This document shows, piece by piece, positions 60,858 to 64,000 of a stretch of DNA of 64,000 nt. Position 1 is the stretch's first letter, and each line of letters opens with the position of its first letter. Under the pieces are notes generated by a model. That model made no database searches. It saw only the letters and a program-made list of their open reading frames with translations, and was not told where the DNA came from. Both the position numbers and the translations under genes were made by a program. Source of the DNA: Gillisella vitis (lineage in GTDB: Bacteria > Pseudomonadota > Alphaproteobacteria > Rhizobiales > Rhizobiaceae); the NCBI RefSeq assembly GCF_014204625.1, contig NZ_JACHLU010000016.1, forward strand, positions 1-64,000. The letters run 5' to 3'.

Positions 60858-61549
60858 GGAGCAGCCTTTGCCAATACACTCGCGCGAATATCCTCCAGCC
60901 GTTGTTTCTGCTGGCCGCTGTCGTCAAAATTCTGCGGATCAAGCCAGAGTTCAAACGCCGCTTTCAGCACCGGCCACTCGCTATCAATCATCGAAAACCA
61001 TGCCGTATCGCGGTTCTTGCCCTTGGAAATCACATGCTGGCGAAACACCCCTTCAAAGGTAAAGCCATAGCGGGCGGCTGTGATCTTGCTTGGCGTATTG
61101 TCGTTGTGGCACTTCCACTCATAACGGCGGTAGCCCAGATCTTCAAACACATGCCGGGCCAGCAGATAGTGGACTTCCGTTGAGAGCTTTGAGCGCTTCA
61201 TGGCTGGCCCGTGGGCCACTGACCCCACTTCCACCACGCCATTTTTAGGATCTGGCCGCATCAGGCTGGCCATGCCGACAATGCTGTCATCGGGTTTTGC
61301 GCGAAACACATGGGTGATCAGACTGCCGCTGGCATTGGCCCCATCCAGCCAATCGCCAAAGGCTTCAGCGCCGCTGAAATCATCATTGGGAAAATAGCGG
61401 ATCAGGGCATTGACGCCGCCATCGCCGCCCAAGCCTTCCCATAGGGCGGCGAGATGCTCGTCGCGCGCAAAGGGTTCAACCACCACAAAACGCCCTTCGA
61501 GCCGCACCGGGCCGGGTGCGGCAACCTTATAATTGCGCAGATCCTGCAT
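60854..61549 (-). CDS. GNAT family N-acetyltransferase (RimJ/RimL type)
   Basis: The 231-residue protein has the RimL-like fold: RLEGRFVVVEPFARDEHLAA, HVFRAKPDDSIVGMASLMRP, VHYLLARHVFEDLGYRRYEW and FTFEGVFRQHVISKGKNRDT. Such enzymes acetylate N-termini or small amines; the target is unknown. GAGGA precedes ATG 61549; the frame extends upstream to 61684 without family similarity. Confidence 0.88.
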   Translation of the reverse strand: MQDLRNYKVAAPGPVRLEGRFVVVEPFARDEHLAALWEGLGGDGGVNALIRYFPNDDFSGAEAFGDWLDGANASGSLITHVFRAKPDDSIVGMASLMRPDPKNGVVEVGSVAHGPAMKRSKLSTEVHYLLARHVFEDLGYRRYEWKCHNDNTPSKITAARYGFTFEGVFRQHVISKGKNRDTAWFSMIDSEWPVLKAAFELWLDPQNFDDSGQQKQRLEDIRASVLAKAAP

Positions 61550-61637
61550 GAAAAATCCTCTTCTTGCTTTTAGAAGAATTAGGACAGGCCGCCCTCGAAG
61601 GCAAAGGAAAACAGCAGGCTTGGGAAGCGCAAAAGCA

Positions 61638-62342
61638 CTATCCGTTTTGCGCCGGCAACTTTGCGGCAGCAACCGTTGCCTCAATATGATCGATCAGACC
61701 ATCGGCGAGGCCCAGCCGCCCGGCCAGCAGGTCCAGATAGCCGCGTTCAGCCCGCGTATCCGGCTCGATTGTCAGGCGAGATGCTGTGTAAAGCTCCACC
61801 TTCTGCTCTTCGGTGCGGGCCGCAGCCACCAGCGCATCCAGATCGGTGGGATTGGCCAGTTCCGCCTCAATAAAGGCTTCTGCCTCGGCTCCCAATTCCT
61901 CCACATGCAGCTTTTGCATGATGTTGGCGCGCTCATCAGCATCAATATGACCATCGGCCTTGGCAGCCGCAATCATCGCCTTGATCAGGGTCAGGGCAAA
62001 ATCATTGCTCATGCCCGTGTCGGTGTTAAAGGCGGAATCGGCGGGAGGAGCCGCAAGTTCTGGCAAGGATGGAATGTTTTCGGGTGCCTGCCCACTCTTG
62101 TAACTGCGATAGGCCTGATAGCCGAGACCGGCAATCAAGGCCAGACCGCCCAGCTTCAAGGCCCCTCCGGCCAGCGAGCGGCCTGTTTTGGTGCCCAGCA
62201 GCACCGAGGCAAGTGCACCTGTCTTCCATGGATTGGCCTTGGCAATATTCACCGCATCGCGGCTTTTACCACCCACCGTTCCACCAAGACCCGGAATCTG
62301 CGATCCCAGAAACTGCCCCAGCAGCTTTTTAGCATCCAGCAT
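61638..62342 (-). CDS. DUF533 (TerB-like) membrane-associated protein
   Basis: The 234-residue protein has an N-terminal part with a hydrophobic Gly-rich segment (SLAGGALKLGGLALIAGLGY) and a C-terminal TerB-like helical domain (DFALTLIKAMIAAAKADGHI, DADERANIMQKL, ADGLIDHIEATVA) as in YebE/DUF533. TerB-like domains bind metal ions or membranes. The function is unknown. AAGAGGAGA lies before ATG 62342. Confidence 0.85.
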   Translation of the reverse strand: MLDAKKLLGQFLGSQIPGLGGTVGGKSRDAVNIAKANPWKTGALASVLLGTKTGRSLAGGALKLGGLALIAGLGYQAYRSYKSGQAPENIPSLPELAAPPADSAFNTDTGMSNDFALTLIKAMIAAAKADGHIDADERANIMQKLHVEELGAEAEAFIEAELANPTDLDALVAAARTEEQKVELYTASRLTIEPDTRAERGYLDLLAGRLGLADGLIDHIEATVAAAKLPAQNG

Positions 62343-62449
62343 TGCTATCTCCTCTTGCTTGTCAGAGCAGAGATAGGAACGCCCAAACCTTTTCCCAAGG
62401 TTCGGGCGTGACTTTCTGGCGAAATGCTCAGATTTATCTCTTGCGAGGA

Positions 62450-63088
62450 TTATCCTTTGAGGGCGCAAGCCTCGGAGGCCAACTTGGTGATTCCAGCCCA
62501 GTCGCCAGCCGTCACCAGGTCTTTCGGCGCAACCCACGATCCGCCAACGCAGACAACATTGGGCAGGCTCAGGTAATCCCTGGCATTTTTCAGTGAAATT
62601 CCACCTGTGGGGCAAAACAGCGTGCCGGACAACGGCGATGACAGGGCTTTCAGATAAGCAGCACCACCCGCCTGCTCGGCGGGGAAGAATTTCAGCACCT
62701 CATAGCCCTTTTCACGCAAATTCATCACTTCGCTTGCCGTGGCTGCACCGGGCAGAAGCGGAATGTCGGAGGCGGCAGCCGCTGCCAGCAACTCAGGCGT
62801 GGTGCCGGGGCTGACGATGAATTGTGAGCCAGCCGCAACAGCCGCTTCAAAATGGGCCGGATTGAGAATGGTGCCTGCACCAACAACAGCCCCCTCCACT
62901 TCACCCGCCACCCGCTTGACCGCCTCAAGTGCTGCTGCCGTGCGCATGGTGATTTCAATGGCCTTGAGACCACCCGCCACCAATGCCTTGGCCAGAGGCA
63001 CCGCATGGGCCACATCATCAATGATCAACACCGGAACAACTGGTTGAAGCTTGAGAACAGCCAGTAGTTTATCAGTCTTCGCACCCAT
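62450..63088 (-). CDS. eda: KDPG aldolase (2-keto-3-deoxy-6-phosphogluconate aldolase)
   Basis: The 212-residue class I aldolase has catalytic Glu in [13 protein letters not shown], Schiff-base Lys in [14 protein letters not shown], and [19 protein letters not shown] and [20 protein letters not shown]. It splits KDPG to pyruvate and glyceraldehyde-3-phosphate in the Entner-Doudoroff pathway, the main glucose route of rhizobia. ATG 63088 follows GGTGGAA. It is not linked here to edd or zwf. Confidence 0.94.
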   Translation of the reverse strand: MGAKTDKLLAVLKLQPVVPVLIIDDVAHAVPLAKALVAGGLKAIEITMRTAAALEAVKRVAGEVEGAVVGAGTILNPAHFEAAVAAGSQFIVSPGTTPELLAAAAASDIPLLPGAATASEVMNLREKGYEVLKFFPAEQAGGAAYLKALSSPLSGTLFCPTGGISLKNARDYLSLPNVVCVGGSWVAPKDLVTAGDWAGITKLASEACALKG

Positions 63089-63258
63089 AAGATTTCCACC
63101 CTTCAAACGATTGAATTTCTCCTGATTAGCGCGCCACACCCGTCCTGTCGAGGCAAATGCGCACACCCGCCCCGAACAGACCAACGTCTGCCAAGGCCAC
63201 TCTTGCCAATAGAGTGCAATTCTATAGAGTAATCTTGGAAAAGAGGGGAAAAGTCGTC

Positions 63259-63753
63259 ATGGCCAAGGAAATTGAGCGTAAATTTCTGGTTCGCAGCGAT
63301 GTCTGGCGCAAGCATGTCAGCCAGTCCTCACGCCTTGTTCAGGGCTATATCCTGTCTGATACGGATCGGTCCGTGCGCGTGCGCATCAAAAACGATAGAT
63401 GTGCAACTTTGACAATCAAGATCGGCCATGTCGGGCTGACCCGCGATGAATTCGAATATGATATTTCATTGCAGGACGGTCAGGAAATGATTGAGAAATC
63501 ATTGGGGCAAGTGATTGAAAAAATACGCTATAACGTCGAATACGGTGGCTATCTCTGGGAAGTGGACGTGTTTGAAGGCGCTCACGCCGGGCTGATCGTT
63601 GCCGAAGTCGAGCTGGATCATGCCAGTGATGACCCACCGATGCCGCCATGGATTGGTCTCGAAGTGACGGGCGATAAGCGCTATTCCAACCAATGGCTGG
63701 CCATGTCGGCCCCCAGAGCAGCGCGGCGCAATGACCTATCAGCTAAGGCCTGA
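63259..63753 (+). CDS. CYTH domain protein (triphosphate tunnel metalloenzyme)
   Basis: The 164-residue protein starts with the ExExK motif MAKEIERKFLV. It continues with YILSDTDRSVRVRIKNDRCA, LTIKIGHVG and IEKIRYNVEYGGYLWEVDVF, the acidic/basic tunnel residues of CYTH enzymes such as inorganic triphosphatase. GAGGGG lies upstream of ATG 63259. It overlaps a CHAD-domain gene by 23 bp; the two domains are often fused, and together suggest polyphosphate or triphosphate metabolism. Confidence 0.9.
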   Translation: MAKEIERKFLVRSDVWRKHVSQSSRLVQGYILSDTDRSVRVRIKNDRCATLTIKIGHVGLTRDEFEYDISLQDGQEMIEKSLGQVIEKIRYNVEYGGYLWEVDVFEGAHAGLIVAEVELDHASDDPPMPPWIGLEVTGDKRYSNQWLAMSAPRAARRNDLSAKA

Positions 63754-64000
63754 AGACGGCCTGATTGTCAGCGCCAAAGCCGTGCTGACACAGCAGTTGC
63801 TGGCAGCGGCACAAAGTCTTGAAAACCCGGACCATGGCCGAAATGATGCAGTCCACCGGGCCAGACGACGTTTGAAGCGTGCGCGTGCACTCTATCGCCT
63901 GATTGCGGCTGCGGCCCCCGAATTTCGCAAAATCGAAAATGTCCGATTGCGGGATATTGCCCGCGACCTCGCTACCTTGCGCGATGCATCGGCGCTGGTG
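63731..64000 (+). CDS. CHAD domain protein (cut by window end)
   Basis: The frame starts at ATG 63731 inside the end of the CYTH gene and stays open to the window edge, giving 90 residues. GRNDAVHRARRRLKRARALY with the following NVRLRDIARDLATLRDAS is the His-rich/basic helical start of a CHAD domain, which binds polyphosphate. No stop is seen. Confidence 0.85.
   Translation, partial: MTYQLRPEDGLIVSAKAVLTQQLLAAAQSLENPDHGRNDAVHRARRRLKRARALYRLIAAAAPEFRKIENVRLRDIARDLATLRDASALV

Overview
The window is chromosomal DNA of an alphaproteobacterium of the order Hyphomicrobiales (Rhizobiales), most likely the Agrobacterium/Rhizobium group. The evidence is the gene content (ExoD, DUF2244, EI24/CysZ, an Ada-like methyltransferase, a xylBA cluster, lysS-gltX, an alphaproteobacterial ornithine decarboxylase with a long leader, NicO/DUF1007) and many short palindromic intergenic repeats of the kind scattered through rhizobial genomes. 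The species is not determinable from the sequence alone. I saw no tRNA, rRNA, insertion sequence or CRISPR array.

Layout. (1) 1-~4161: early end of a Mu-like transposable prophage that continues beyond base 1. It has a CI-like repressor facing outward and a leftward lytic operon (Ner-like regulator, ParB-like protein, unknown early protein, start of the MuA-type transposase). A candidate prophage terminus lies at about 4161. (2) 4175-14666: peptide uptake and breakdown, with a P1/DmpA-type peptidase, two permeases and two paralogous substrate-binding proteins on the minus strand, and an M20 amidohydrolase and a fused double ATPase on the plus strand. (3) 14833-20864: ExoD, a Sel1-repeat protein, an EI24 membrane protein, endonuclease III, DUF2244 and an Ada-like DNA methyltransferase. 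(4) 21024-23403: a compact restriction-modification cassette. It has a controller protein with its C-boxes, an EcoRI/RsrI-family endonuclease keeping the catalytic and recognition residues of EcoRI, an RsrI-type methyltransferase and a fourth small protein. (5) 23560-34914: SorC-type regulator and transaldolase, DMT transporter, lysS, gltX, an SLC13 permease and TerC. (6) 35007-38647: TetR-controlled EmrAB-type drug efflux. (7) 38797-45281: xylose catabolism (LacI-type regulator, xylB, xylA) followed by a sugar-phosphate isomerase and a Gfo/Idh/MocA dehydrogenase. (8) 45385-51057: an orphan binding protein, a GH1 beta-glucosidase and the metNIQ methionine importer. (9) 51156-64000: OmpW, a phospholipase C/acid phosphatase-type phosphoesterase, a diheme cytochrome c peroxidase, ornithine decarboxylase with a ~420-nt leader and a GNAT partner, a LysR regulator, DUF1007 plus NicO metal transport, another GNAT, DUF533, KDPG aldolase and a CYTH/CHAD pair cut by the window end.

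The most interesting part is the restriction-modification cassette. An EcoRI-type enzyme is placed under a C-protein circuit. The R-M intergenic region carries three evenly spaced AACGCTRTT repeats and two almost adjacent GAATTC sites at the presumed methyltransferase promoter. Next in interest are the Mu-like prophage end, two families of 104-bp structured repeats, and an orphan terminator at 32131-32160 that implies an unannotated transcript.
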